Position numbers and translations under genes: made by a program
Assembly: GCA_026707445.1 (NCBI GenBank)
Contig: JAPOWV010000013.1
Coordinates: 1 to 64,000 of the forward strand
DNA length: 64,000 bases
Reading direction: 5' to 3'
Source of the DNA: Gammaproteobacteria bacterium
GTDB lineage: Bacteria > Pseudomonadota > Gammaproteobacteria > Steroidobacterales > Foliamicaceae
In this document: piece after piece, positions 53,737 through 63,454 of the stretch
Position numbering within the stretch: position 1 is the first letter of the stretch
Layout: every line of letters starts with the position of its first letter
Notes under the pieces: generated by a model
Databases searched by the model: none
What the model was told of the DNA's origin: nothing
The model's input: only the letters and a program-made list of their open reading frames with translations

Positions 53737-54708
53737 TCAGGGAAGCAGAATCGTCGAACCGGTGGTGCGCCGCCCCTCGGCGTCGCGGTGCGCCTGGGCC
53801 ACGTCCTGCAGGGAATAGCGCTGGCCGATCTTGATCGACAGCGCGCCTGAGCCGACCTGCTCGAACAACGTCGCGGCCGCGCTGCGCAGCTGTTCCTCGG
53901 TCGCCACGAAATCGAACAGGATCGGCCGGGTCAGCTTCAATGAGCCGCGCCGCGCCAGGTCGATGGGCGCGATCGGCTCGACCAGGCCGGTCGCGTTGCC
54001 GAAGGTCACCATCGTGCCGAGCGGACGCAGGCAGTCCAGCGACTGCATGAATGTGTCCTTCCCCAGGGAGTCATAAACCGCGGCCACGCCGCCCCCACTC
54101 AACTCTTTCACCCTGGCCACCAGGTCCGGATCGTCGGCCAGCAGGACGTCAGCGCAACCGGCCTCAAGCGCCTCGTCCACCTTTCCGCTGCTGCCCACGA
54201 TTCCGATGACGCGCGCGCCCAGAAGCGCCGCCCACTGCGCGGCGATCTGCCCCACGCCTCCGGCGGCCGCATACAGCAGCACATCGTCGCCTTGCCGCAC
54301 CGGGTAGCTGTGGTGCAGCAGGTACCAGCTCGTCAGCCCTTTCAGCATCATGGCGGCTGCCTGTTCGTAACTGACCGAGTCGGGCAACGGCACCGTCCGG
54401 TCGGCGGGATAGATCCTTTCTTCCGAGTACGAACCTATCGGCGGCGTGCAATAGGCCACCCGATCTCCCGGGGCAAACCCTTCGACGCCCTCGCCTACCG
54501 CCAGCACCTCGCCCGCGCCTTCGGAGCCGAGTCCGCTCGGATATTCCAGCGGATAGACGCCGGTGCGGAAGTAGGTGTCAATGAAGTTGAAACCGATGGC
54601 CCGATTGCTGATGAGCAATTCGCCGGGGCCGGGGGCGCCCACTTCCACGGGTCGCCATTCCATGACTTCCGGGCCGCCCGCCCGGAATACTTGAATTGCA
54701 TTAGGCAT
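53737..54708 (-). CDS. qor: NADPH:quinone oxidoreductase (zeta-crystallin-like)
   Basis: A 323-residue zinc-free MDR. Typical Qor strings: NFIDTYFRTGVYPLEYPSGLGSEGAGEV, GDRVAYCTPPIGSYSEERIYPAD, AAAMMLKGLTSWYLL, VLLYAAAGGVGQIAAQWAALLGARVIGIVGS (NADPH fold), and a C-terminal LQDVAQAHRDAEGRRTTGSTILLP closely matching E. coli Qor. It reduces quinones with NADPH in the cytoplasm. A palindromic GAGGGC element lies just upstream of the start. Confidence 0.95.
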   Translation of the reverse strand: MPNAIQVFRAGGPEVMEWRPVEVGAPGPGELLISNRAIGFNFIDTYFRTGVYPLEYPSGLGSEGAGEVLAVGEGVEGFAPGDRVAYCTPPIGSYSEERIYPADRTVPLPDSVSYEQAAAMMLKGLTSWYLLHHSYPVRQGDDVLLYAAAGGVGQIAAQWAALLGARVIGIVGSSGKVDEALEAGCADVLLADDPDLVARVKELSGGGVAAVYDSLGKDTFMQSLDCLRPLGTMVTFGNATGLVEPIAPIDLARRGSLKLTRPILFDFVATEEQLRSAAATLFEQVGSGALSIKIGQRYSLQDVAQAHRDAEGRRTTGSTILLP

Positions 54709-54731
54709 CCGTGAATTTTATCTCCCGGGAA

Positions 54732-54750
54732 CGAGGGCGTCTCGCCCTCG
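54732..54750. repeat. Interspersed palindromic element, copy 1
   Basis: CGAGGGCG-TCT-CGCCCTCG, a perfect 8-bp stem preceded by GGGAA. Two related copies lie at 58062-58082 and 61530-61553, always intergenic. It is REP-like. Confidence 0.7.
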
Positions 54751-54773
54751 GTGGTGCGAAAGTATTGTGAATC

Positions 54774-56777
54774 CTATTCCGGGTGGTACCAGATCGGCGA
54801 GGCCCAGGCCAGCTCCCGAATGACCTTCGGAGCGGAGTTCTCGCACTGCGCCGGCCGCTGGTCCACGGGCAATTCAAGGCACTGCCGCCAACTCCAGCGA
54901 AGCGAGGGCGCTTCGACCGCCCTCATGTAGTAATAGCTGGACTGACCCGGATCGAATTCCGGGTCCTCGAACACCGCGCAAAGCGATTCATGCCCCGGCC
55001 CTTTCCAGGTTCCTGCGTCGAGGTCAATGGAGCCTACCGAATCGGGGTCGCCGGCCACGTCAAACACCTTGTAGTGGGCCCGGTCGCTCTCGTCGATCCA
55101 TCCCTTGACGACCTGGAGGCGCAGCAACGGCGCACTCCGCTGATCGCGCTCCGCCGCCACGATGAACCGGGGAGCGCCGCCGGACGGACGCGCAGGCAGA
55201 TCGCCGCCCATGGGAACGCCGCCTGCATAGCCGGATTCCGCAATCGCGGCACAGGCGCCATCAGCGTAGTTCCAGCCGCCGAAGAAGCGCGGCTTGATGC
55301 GGGGGCCGGTGGTTCCGAACACCTCGCGCCGCTTCAGCGCTTCGAACAGGGCGTCGCGCGAGTTCTCGACTGCCCAGACGCCCGCCAGGCCGCCCGGATT
55401 CGTATACAGCCCGATCGGATGCACGGGGCTGGGCGTAAGGCGCTCGCCGAGATCGGTCTCGGAAACGGTATGGCCGCGCCAACCCCTCTCATCGATGTCG
55501 CCGGACATGGACAGATGCGTGTCCGTCGAGCCGATCACGCCGAACTTGTATGGATTGGCGCCCAGCCGGCGACCGGTTTGCAGGCCGGTGAGGAGAATAC
55601 CGCGGTAAAAGTCGTTCCCGGAAACGCAGCCGGCGTTCAGGCTGGCGCCCATCCCCGTCTCGCCTTCCCCGCAGAACGGCGGCGGATTGTCCTCCGCCGG
55701 CAATCCTCGGTAATACCGGCGCAACTCCTCCATGTCGCACAGCTCGTCCGGCCCGCCCAGGATGCCGGGAAGCCCGTTGAAGCACTCCGCACTGCCCTTG
55801 TGCTGAAAGATTTCCACGATCGGCTCCAGCGCATTGCGCCGTTGCGCCGCAACCGTCGCGCCCTGTCCGGAATCCGATCCGTCGACAGCGGCAGTAAACA
55901 GGGCGCCGGAACTCAGGTTGGAACTGTGCGGTATGGACAGCACATCGCATCCCGCTACGCCCTCAAGGCACTCGGCGGTCAGCAGGTCAAAGAGTTCCTG
56001 GTCGGTCGGCGCCTCGAAAGTGGAAATGGGCAACTCCGGCACCTGATCGTTGCGAAAGATCACGTTGCGATGGTAGGAGTTGTTGTCGTGCGTGGCGCTG
56101 TGCTCATAGGCTACGAAGGAAGTGAAGCCGCAGCTTGAGGAGCGGTCGTAGGCGGCTTCGGCCATCTCGCGGGTGCGCTCCCAGTAGGTCCGCGCCGCGT
56201 CGAGGCAGCGTCTGCCGTCCTCGCCGCATATGTCCTGGCTGCGTTCCGGAATATCCCTTGACAGGCCCCGCACCAGGACCAGGATTGCCGTGGGCCCGCC
56301 CTTGCGGATTGCGTCGCAGCTTCGGCTGGCGTAGGCCGCGCTGTCCGGGTCAGCGCACAAAGCAAGTTCGCCGAAAAACTCCGAGTGATCGGTCACTGCC
56401 GCGAAGTCAAGCGGAGGCCCGATCCTGCGGACCGTCTTTGTCTCGCCGCCTTCCGCGTACGGCGGCAGCGTGATTTCGCCGCCGCGCGCAAACCGGTAGG
56501 CATCGGACGGCAGCGTCGTCACGCCCAGCGGCCGCGCATCGTAGGAGTAGGACGTGTGCACATGCAGATCGCCGAAATAAGCGTTGCGGTAGGGGTTTCG
56601 ATTCGCGCAGGGCTCGCGCTCTTCGGTGTAACGCAAGAGCCGCCCGGCCGGCATGGCGGCCAACTGCCGCGACGCTTCCGGACCGCTTGCGATGTCGCGC
56701 GGCGCAATCGCGGCGCAACTGCATGACAGCGCGGCCCAGACGACCACGCCCGGAATTTTCGCGAATACGGATTTCAT
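54774..56777 (-). CDS. DUF3604 domain protein, secreted (PHP-like metal hydrolase fold)
   Basis: A 667-residue protein from the ATG at 56777. The N-terminal hydrophobic signal ends in a Cys-rich segment (VVWAALSCSCAAIA), possibly a lipobox. The mature part starts with FGDLHVHTSYSYDARPLG, a PHP/histidinol-phosphatase-like HxH metal motif, followed by AVTDHSEFFGELALC, AYEHSATHDNNSYHRNVIF and GSTDTHLSMSGD, which are DUF3604 landmarks. It ends WASPIWYHPE, as typical for this family. Members are often annotated as uncharacterised. It follows the MFS gene by 10 bp on the same strand; their joint role is unknown. Confidence 0.9.
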   Translation of the reverse strand: MKSVFAKIPGVVVWAALSCSCAAIAPRDIASGPEASRQLAAMPAGRLLRYTEEREPCANRNPYRNAYFGDLHVHTSYSYDARPLGVTTLPSDAYRFARGGEITLPPYAEGGETKTVRRIGPPLDFAAVTDHSEFFGELALCADPDSAAYASRSCDAIRKGGPTAILVLVRGLSRDIPERSQDICGEDGRRCLDAARTYWERTREMAEAAYDRSSSCGFTSFVAYEHSATHDNNSYHRNVIFRNDQVPELPISTFEAPTDQELFDLLTAECLEGVAGCDVLSIPHSSNLSSGALFTAAVDGSDSGQGATVAAQRRNALEPIVEIFQHKGSAECFNGLPGILGGPDELCDMEELRRYYRGLPAEDNPPPFCGEGETGMGASLNAGCVSGNDFYRGILLTGLQTGRRLGANPYKFGVIGSTDTHLSMSGDIDERGWRGHTVSETDLGERLTPSPVHPIGLYTNPGGLAGVWAVENSRDALFEALKRREVFGTTGPRIKPRFFGGWNYADGACAAIAESGYAGGVPMGGDLPARPSGGAPRFIVAAERDQRSAPLLRLQVVKGWIDESDRAHYKVFDVAGDPDSVGSIDLDAGTWKGPGHESLCAVFEDPEFDPGQSSYYYMRAVEAPSLRWSWRQCLELPVDQRPAQCENSAPKVIRELAWASPIWYHPE

Positions 56778-56787
56778 GACAAGCATG

Positions 56788-57951
56788 TCAGCCCGCAACC
56801 ATGCTTTCGCGGTCGGGGCGAGCCCAGAGAATCGCAGCCATCGCGAGCATGATCGCAGGCATGGAAGCGTACAGCACCGCGTCCCAACCCAAAAGCTGCA
56901 TCACCGCCCCGGCACTCAGGGACCCCAGTGCCGCGCATCCGAACACGGTGAAATCGTTGAGGCCCTGGACGCGGAAACGTTCCGCCGGTCGATAGGAGCG
57001 CGCCAACAGCGTCGTTCCGCCGACATACAGGAAGTTCCAGCCGAAACCCAGCGCCACCATGGAAATGCCGTAGTGCATGACCTCCCGGCCCGCCAGCCCT
57101 GCGGCAAGTGTCGCGCCCAGAAGAACCGCGCCGGCCATCATGATGCGCCCGGCCCCGAATCTTGTGATCAGGCCCCCGGCAACGAGGGACGGCGCGTACA
57201 TCGCCAGCACGTGTACTTGAATGACCGCCGCCGTCGCGGCCAGGGAGTGCCCGTCGACGACATGCATGGCCAACGGGGCCGCCGTCATCATGAAGGCCAT
57301 GACGCCCTGCCCCATCGCCGCGCCGACCACAGCGACAATGAACGGCCGGCTCCCGGCAATGGTTCTTAGCGGGCGGATGTCACCGCCGGATTCCTCCCGC
57401 GCTTCCGACGACGCCGGGCGCAACCCCAGGAGAAGGGCGCCGGCCAGCACGTAGCAACCCGCCATCGCCGCAAAACTGCCTCCGAACTGCGCTCCGGCAA
57501 TCCAGTACTCGCCCCGCGCCACCAGGCTGGGGCCCAGGATCGCGCCGGCCATCGAGCCCGTCAACACGACCGCGACCGCGGTGGGCGCCGCAGCCGCCCT
57601 GACGCTCTCCGTGGCGGCGAAACGGTACTGCTGCGAGAAGGCCGTTGCGCAGCCTATGAGTATTGAACCGAAGCAGAACAGGGCGAAGCTCCCCACCGCG
57701 GTGGCGGCCCAGGCGCACCCCGCTCCGGCGGCGCCGAAAGCCGCGCCCAATGCAAAGCCCCGGGGCCGCCCGATACGGGACATGATCGAGGCCGCGACAA
57801 TGGTCGAAAGCGCCGTGGCGACGATCAGCATCGACAGCGGCAGCGTGGCCAGCGCCGGGTTGCCCGCCAGACTGCGGCCCAGGATTCCACCCACCGTAAC
57901 GATCGCGACCGTACCGGTAACGGAAGCGGCCTGCGCCACGAGCAGGATCAC
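56788..57951 (-). CDS. MFS transporter
   Basis: A 387-residue permease with about 12 hydrophobic segments (LLVAQAASVTGTVAIVTVGGILG, LPLSMLIVATALSTIVAASIMSRIGRPRGFALG, GFGWNFLYVGGTTLLARSYRPAERFRVQG). It starts at GTG 57951 almost inside TM1. An in-frame TAG 17 codons upstream, with no ATG/GTG/TTG between, leaves only rare start codons for a longer form. Substrate unknown. Co-directional with the DUF3604 gene (10-bp gap). Confidence 0.88.
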   Translation of the reverse strand: MILLVAQAASVTGTVAIVTVGGILGRSLAGNPALATLPLSMLIVATALSTIVAASIMSRIGRPRGFALGAAFGAAGAGCAWAATAVGSFALFCFGSILIGCATAFSQQYRFAATESVRAAAAPTAVAVVLTGSMAGAILGPSLVARGEYWIAGAQFGGSFAAMAGCYVLAGALLLGLRPASSEAREESGGDIRPLRTIAGSRPFIVAVVGAAMGQGVMAFMMTAAPLAMHVVDGHSLAATAAVIQVHVLAMYAPSLVAGGLITRFGAGRIMMAGAVLLGATLAAGLAGREVMHYGISMVALGFGWNFLYVGGTTLLARSYRPAERFRVQGLNDFTVFGCAALGSLSAGAVMQLLGWDAVLYASMPAIMLAMAAILWARPDRESMVAG

Positions 57952-58061
57952 AATGTTGCGGCTGAGCAGGTCGGAAAGAATGGCCGGCCCCGGCGATTGC
58001 TACGGCCGCACAATAGCAGCCTGCCAATCCCGGGCGCAATCACCAGAGCAAGCACCTGGAA

Positions 58062-58082
58062 GCGAGGGCATCCCGCCCTCCC
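58062..58082. repeat. Interspersed palindromic element, copy 2
   Basis: GCGAGGGC-ATCCC-GCCCTCC with a GGAA prefix, in the 250-bp gap between the divergent MFS and coiled-coil genes. Same consensus as the copies at 54732 and 61530. Confidence 0.7.
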
Positions 58083-58201
58083 TGTATGCGCGGAATCAGG
58101 CAACCCGAATCTTGACCCCATCCTCCTGCAACTGCTATAAAAGGGCCCGAAAGGACGGCGCGAGTCGCGCCGGTCCATGGAATTTGTAAGGGAGTACAAA
58201 A

Positions 58202-58624
58202 ATGACTCAGCCGGCGTACGATGTGCTTTCAGAGAAGAGGCGGCTGGAATCGGCTGGCCTCCCCGCCGAGCAGGCGGAAGCGATATTGGAAAGCGTAACC
58301 CGCGCAACGACTGTCAATGAAAAGTGGGAGCGAAAGCTGGACCACGTTCAGGGCAGTGTGACCAGACTCGAGGCCGACGTGGGCGCCCTTAAGACCGATG
58401 TCAGCGGCGTCAAGGTCGGCTTGGGCGGCGTCAAGGTCGGCTTGGGCGGCGTCAAGGTCGGCTTGGGCGGCGTCAAGGCCGAAATGGCCACCAAAAAGGA
58501 TGTCGAGGCCGCAGTTGCCGTCTTGCGGGCCGACATGTATCGGGCGCTATGGGTTCAGGGTCTTTCATTGGGCACGCTGATACTCGGGCTGGCCGTGCTT
58601 GTGGCTACAGCCGCGGAGTTCTGA
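58202..58624 (+). CDS. Small coiled-coil protein with heptad repeats and C-terminal membrane anchor
   Basis: A 140-residue protein with a good ribosome-binding site (AGGGAG) before the ATG. An N-terminal helical segment (EQAEAILESVTRA) is followed by a heptad region with three exact GVKVGLG repeats, then VKAEMATKKDVEAAVAVLRADMYR and a C-terminal transmembrane helix (LSLGTLILGLAVLVATAA). It resembles DUF1640/CCDC90-like coiled-coil membrane proteins in layout. The repeats are encoded by three identical 21-bp units. Function unknown. Confidence 0.8.
   Translation: MTQPAYDVLSEKRRLESAGLPAEQAEAILESVTRATTVNEKWERKLDHVQGSVTRLEADVGALKTDVSGVKVGLGGVKVGLGGVKVGLGGVKAEMATKKDVEAAVAVLRADMYRALWVQGLSLGTLILGLAVLVATAAEF
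58406..58468 (+). repeat. Three perfect 21-bp tandem repeats inside the coiled-coil gene
   Basis: Unit GGCGTCAAGGTCGGCTTGGG-C repeated at 58406, 58427 and 58448, with a partial fourth at 58469. Each encodes exactly one heptad (GVKVGLG), so copy-number change keeps the frame and alters coiled-coil length by one heptad. Confidence 0.9.
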
Positions 58625-58700
58625 ACACGTACGCCTCCAGCCTTGCGAAACTGCGCGGGCGCGCAACCCAATAAAGCCGCACAAACCACACACCCATAGG

Positions 58701-58729
58701 CTCACAGGCGCGGGCGCTTCGGCTACAAT
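58701..58729 (+). promoter_or_regulatory. Promoter of rpsT, probably giving a leaderless transcript
   Basis: -35-like CTCACA (58701-58706), 17-bp spacer, -10 TACAAT (58724-58729). Only 8 nt separate the -10 from the ATG at 58738, so transcription would begin at or next to the start codon. Confidence 0.5.
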
Positions 58730-58737
58730 GCGCGCCC

Positions 58738-59007
58738 ATGGCGAATTCAGCACAAGCCGCCAAACGCGCCCGTCAGGCCGTGGAGCGCCGCGCGCGCAAC
58801 ATGTCGGCGCGCTCGAAACTGCGCACCGCCATCTCCAGGACCGTTCGCGCCCTCGACTCAGGCGACGCCGAAAAGGCCGCGGCCGCCTACGAGGAAGCCA
58901 GGCCCGTCATCGACTCCATGGTCGGCAAGGGCATCATCCACGCCAACAAGGCCGCCCGCCACAAGAACCGCCTGAACAAGCGCCTGAGGGCCCTTAAGGA
59001 AGGATAA
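58738..59007 (+). CDS. rpsT: 30S ribosomal protein bS20
   Basis: An 89-residue basic helical protein: MANSAQAAKRARQAVERRARNMSARSKLRTAISRTVRALD, then AARHKNRLNKRLRAL near the C-terminus. Length and composition match bS20, a primary binder of 16S rRNA. It is monocistronic, with its own promoter just upstream, as usual in gammaproteobacteria. No Shine-Dalgarno sequence is visible, consistent with leaderless translation. Confidence 0.97.
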   Translation: MANSAQAAKRARQAVERRARNMSARSKLRTAISRTVRALDSGDAEKAAAAYEEARPVIDSMVGKGIIHANKAARHKNRLNKRLRALKEG

Positions 59008-59042
59008 GCCCTCTCTCCGAGCGCGCCCCGAGAGCCGTGCGC

Positions 59043-60101
59043 ATGGTCGATCTCTTCAAACATGCGGATTTTGGACATGAATCCGTGCATTTTTTTAATG
59101 ATCGCCCAAGTGGGCTCAAGGCGATCATCGCCATCCACAACACACGCCTCGGCCCCGCAATCGGAGGCTGCCGGATGCGGCCCTACGAATCGACCTCGGC
59201 GGCTCTCAACGATGTCTTGCGCCTGTCGCAGAGCATGACCTACAAGTGCGCCATAGGTGGTATCCCGTTCGGCGGTGGGAAGGCCATCGTCGTTGCAGAT
59301 CCCTCAAGGGACAAGACCACGGAATTGCTGCACGCATTCGGCGATGCCGTCGAATCGCTTAATGGCCAATACATCACCTCCTTCGACATGGGAACGACGA
59401 TGGATGATGTCCGCACGATGGGCGAGGTCACTGCGCATGTCGGTGGCATCGACGCAGCCAGCGGCAATGCGTCCGCGTCGACCGCTCAAGGCCTGCTGGC
59501 ATGCATCAAGGCCAGTATCCGTTACCTGCTGGGCGCCGGGAAATCCTTGCATGGCATTCGGGTCGCCATACAGGGCGTGGGAAACGTTGGCGGCCGTCTG
59601 GCCCGGCTGCTTTCGGCTCAGGGCGCCAGGCTCGTTCTCGCGGATGTCGATCAGACACTCGTCAGCCACATGGCCGAGAAGTTGGGCGCCGACCTTGTGG
59701 GCACCGACGAGATCCTGTCGGCAGACGTGGACGTGCTCTCTCCCTGCGCACTGGGCGGAATACTGAATGAAACGTCCATAACCCGGATTCGCGCGCCAAT
59801 CATTGCCGGAGGGGCCAACAATCAGTTGGCGTACTCGAGCGTCGGAAATGAACTGAAGGATCGCGGCGTCTTGTACGCGCCGGATTACCTCGCAAATGCC
59901 GGCGGCATTATCGATCTGCACTATCAGCTGAACAGGGAGCCACGAGAGAATCTTCCAGCCCACCTGCATGGACTTGGCGACATCCTGCGCCGCGTATACG
60001 AACGCTCGGCGGAAACAGGCCTCGCCACTAACGTCGTTGCCGACGAAATCGCCGAAGAAGTTGTTCGCCGCGGGAGAATAGACTCGGCGTACGCAAGCTA
60101 G
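59043..60101 (+). CDS. Glu/Leu/Phe/Val dehydrogenase family enzyme (leucine dehydrogenase-like)
   Basis: A 352-residue NAD-dependent amino acid dehydrogenase; ATG at 59043 (GTG at 59037 also possible). Catalytic segments: GPAIGGCRMRPY, MTYKCAIGGIPFGGGKAIV with both active-site lysines, SFDMGTTMDDV (catalytic Asp), the Rossmann motif VAIQGVGNVGGRLA, and IIAGGANNQLAYS. The short length (about 350) points to the leucine/valine/phenylalanine branch rather than glutamate dehydrogenase. It deaminates a branched-chain or aromatic amino acid reversibly. Separate from rpsT by 35 bp. Confidence 0.92.
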   Translation: MVDLFKHADFGHESVHFFNDRPSGLKAIIAIHNTRLGPAIGGCRMRPYESTSAALNDVLRLSQSMTYKCAIGGIPFGGGKAIVVADPSRDKTTELLHAFGDAVESLNGQYITSFDMGTTMDDVRTMGEVTAHVGGIDAASGNASASTAQGLLACIKASIRYLLGAGKSLHGIRVAIQGVGNVGGRLARLLSAQGARLVLADVDQTLVSHMAEKLGADLVGTDEILSADVDVLSPCALGGILNETSITRIRAPIIAGGANNQLAYSSVGNELKDRGVLYAPDYLANAGGIIDLHYQLNREPRENLPAHLHGLGDILRRVYERSAETGLATNVVADEIAEEVVRRGRIDSAYAS

Positions 60102-60110
60102 CGCAACCGT

Positions 60111-61491
<1,381 letters not shown>

Positions 61492-61529
61492 CTACCACGA
61501 TCCCCGCCCGAAACGGGGTGATTGTCGCA

Positions 61530-61553
61530 GAGGGCGGGACGCCCTCGCTCCCG
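61530..61553. repeat. Interspersed palindromic element, copy 3 (inverted orientation)
   Basis: GAGGGC-GGGAC-GCCCTCGCTCCC in the rpmA-obgE gap, the reverse complement of the consensus GGGAGCGAGGGCGTCCCGCC seen at 58062. It could modulate read-through from the ribosomal protein genes into obgE. Confidence 0.7.
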
Positions 61554-61556
61554 GGG

Positions 61557-61814
61557 TCAGGAGGAGATTACGGAGACGAAGCGGCGGTTTGCGGGGCCCT
61601 TGCGTTCGTACCTGACGACGCCGTCGCTGGTGGCGAACAGCGTGTGATCGCGTCCCAGGCCCACGTTGGCGCCGGCATGAAAGGCGGTCCCGCGCTGGCG
61701 CACGAGGATATTGCCGGCCAGCACCTGCTCGCCGCCGAACTTCTTGATTCCGAGACGTTTGGATTCGGAATCGCGGCCGTTGCGGGAACTGCCCGCAGCT
61801 TTCTTATGCGCCAT
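61557..61814 (-). CDS. rpmA: 50S ribosomal protein bL27
   Basis: An 85-residue protein: [29 protein letters not shown] at the N-terminus (reaching the peptidyl transferase centre), then [27 protein letters not shown]. Length is standard for bL27. Only 3 bp separate it from the rplU stop. Its ribosome-binding site GAGGAGAG lies in the last codons of rplU, so the pair is translationally linked. Confidence 0.98.
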   Translation of the reverse strand: MAHKKAAGSSRNGRDSESKRLGIKKFGGEQVLAGNILVRQRGTAFHAGANVGLGRDHTLFATSDGVVRYERKGPANRRFVSVISS

Positions 61815-61817
61815 AGG

Positions 61818-62273
61818 TCAACTCTCCTCGCCCGCCTTGTCCGCCGCGGCTTTCTTTGCCGGGGCTTTCTTTGCAGCAGTCTTCTTCGCAGGGGCTTTCT
61901 TGTCGGCGGCCTGCTTCGCGGGCGCCTTTTTCGCCGGAGCCTTCTTCGCGGGTGCCTTCGGCAGATCGATGCCGGCAATTTCCACGGTCGTGAATTGCTG
62001 GCGATGCCCCAGCGTGCGGCGATAGTCCTTGCGCCGCTTGAACTTGATCACTTCGATCTTTTTCGCCCGGCCGTGTTCGCACACGGTGGCCCGAACCTGG
62101 CCCACCGGCTTGCCCGAAGTCCCGATGCGCGTCTCCGAGCCTTCCTGACCACCGATCAGCATGGCGTCGAAGCGCAATTCGTCACCGACGTCGGCGCTGA
62201 GGCGCTCAACGCGCACCCGCTGACCTTCGGAAACGCAATACTGCTTGCCGCCGGTGGCGATCACCGCAAACAT
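61818..62273 (-). CDS. rplU: 50S ribosomal protein bL21 with Lys/Ala/Pro-rich C-terminal extension
   Basis: A 151-residue protein. Residues 1-103 are ordinary bL21: [25 protein letters not shown], then [37 protein letters not shown]. After IDLPK it carries about 45 residues of KKAPA/KAA repeats ending DKAGEES, a histone H1-like basic tail absent from typical bL21 (about 103 residues). The tail is probably disordered and RNA- or DNA-binding. First gene of rplU-rpmA-obgE-ybjQ. Confidence 0.97.
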   Translation of the reverse strand: MFAVIATGGKQYCVSEGQRVRVERLSADVGDELRFDAMLIGGQEGSETRIGTSGKPVGQVRATVCEHGRAKKIEVIKFKRRKDYRRTLGHRQQFTTVEIAGIDLPKAPAKKAPAKKAPAKQAADKKAPAKKTAAKKAPAKKAAADKAGEES

Positions 62274-62308
62274 CTGGACTCTCCGGGAACCTGACTGGCC
62301 GGGGCGCG

Positions 62309-62337
62309 ATTATATCCGCATCAGGCTACGGTGGCAG
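62309..62337 (-). promoter_or_regulatory. Promoter of the rplU-rpmA-obgE operon
   Basis: Read on the minus strand: -35-like CTGCCA (62337-62332), 17-bp spacer, perfect -10 TATAAT (62314-62309), 36 nt before the rplU ATG. It overlaps the 3' end of tcuB. Confidence 0.65.
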
Positions 62338-63454
62338 GCCGTGATCGCTCCGGCTTCTCGGCATTGAAACGCAGCAGCGCCGCGAACCGATAAAACGCAT
62401 GTACGAATTTGCTGTACGGAAGTGTCAGGAACAGCGCCAGGACGAAACCCAGGTGAACCGCCAGCGTCAGTCCCATGGCAGCCGTCGCGCGCAGCGCGAG
62501 CAACAGGAACCCGGTCAGGCTGATGACGAACAGCAAGGCCAGGAACGCGTAGTCCATACCGTAGTGGCGAACCGGCATTGCCCGTTTATCGCTTCGCAAT
62601 TTCAGCCAGAACAATCCGGCCGGCCCAACCAGGAGGCCGATGCCTCCGATGGTGCCCAGCAACACAGGCAGGCTGAGGAAGGGATACGGAGCGACCCGTC
62701 CCAGGACGTAGTCGTAGAAGGCCGCAACGCAGGTGGACGCAAAACAAAGCAAAAAGCCCCACATGGCGGCCTGGTGCAAATAGCGGCGCTGGTTCGAATG
62801 GCCCTCGTCACGCGGACTGCAGCCCTCTTTGTGTCCCCCGCCGAGATACTCCAGCGTGGCCATGTCCTTAAGTGCGCCGCAAAAGGCGCTGAGCATGGGC
62901 CTGGCCCGCGAAAAGGCGCCCGTCCCACGCCAGAAATTGCGCACGCCCACCGAAAGCGCAAGCAGACTGAAGCCGAATGTGCTTCCGGCAACTGCCACCA
63001 TGACACCGTGGCTGATCACCGCATAGAAGGAACCGGGCCCCGAGTGCTCGGCAAACATCACGCCCGGATCGACAAGGAGGGATGCTAGAGCCAGGACTAT
63101 CGAGAGCGCAAGCGCGGTTGCAAGCGAAACGAAAAGCCCGTTCCGGCGAAACAAACGGCCGAGGAAACCGGGCCACGCATACGCTTCGTAGGTTTCGGTC
63201 CTCAGTTCCGTCAGGGCGCTGGGCACATTGACGGCAAAGGGGTGCGGCGGAGCGTACTGGCAGTTGTGATAACAGGCCGTGCAGTTGTGGCAGAGGTTCG
63301 CCAGGTAGTGCATTTGATGCTCGGAGAACGCCCGAACCAAGGACATGGCCGGAAAAACCGCGCACACGCCTTCGCAATACCGGCAGGCATTGCAAATGTT
63401 CATCACCCGCTGCGCCTCGCCGACCGAGCTCTCGTGCTGCAAGCTCTCCATCAT
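62321..63454 (-). CDS. tcuB: Tricarballylate utilisation protein B (CitB/TcuB, FeS-membrane electron transfer)
   Basis: A 377-residue protein from the ATG at 63454 (GGAGG 4 nt upstream). The cytoplasmic N-terminus has two Cys clusters for FeS centres: CNACRYCEGVCAVFP and CHNCTACYHNCQYAPP. About six transmembrane helices follow, with probable haem-ligating His residues (ISHGVMVAVAGSTFGF, RYLHQAAMWGFLL, HYGMDYAFLAL). TcuB reoxidises the flavin of TcuA and passes electrons to the membrane. The start overlaps the tcuA stop by 4 bp. No tcuC transporter or tcuR is visible in the window. Confidence 0.92.
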   Translation of the reverse strand: MMESLQHESSVGEAQRVMNICNACRYCEGVCAVFPAMSLVRAFSEHQMHYLANLCHNCTACYHNCQYAPPHPFAVNVPSALTELRTETYEAYAWPGFLGRLFRRNGLFVSLATALALSIVLALASLLVDPGVMFAEHSGPGSFYAVISHGVMVAVAGSTFGFSLLALSVGVRNFWRGTGAFSRARPMLSAFCGALKDMATLEYLGGGHKEGCSPRDEGHSNQRRYLHQAAMWGFLLCFASTCVAAFYDYVLGRVAPYPFLSLPVLLGTIGGIGLLVGPAGLFWLKLRSDKRAMPVRHYGMDYAFLALLFVISLTGFLLLALRATAAMGLTLAVHLGFVLALFLTLPYSKFVHAFYRFAALLRFNAEKPERSRPATVA

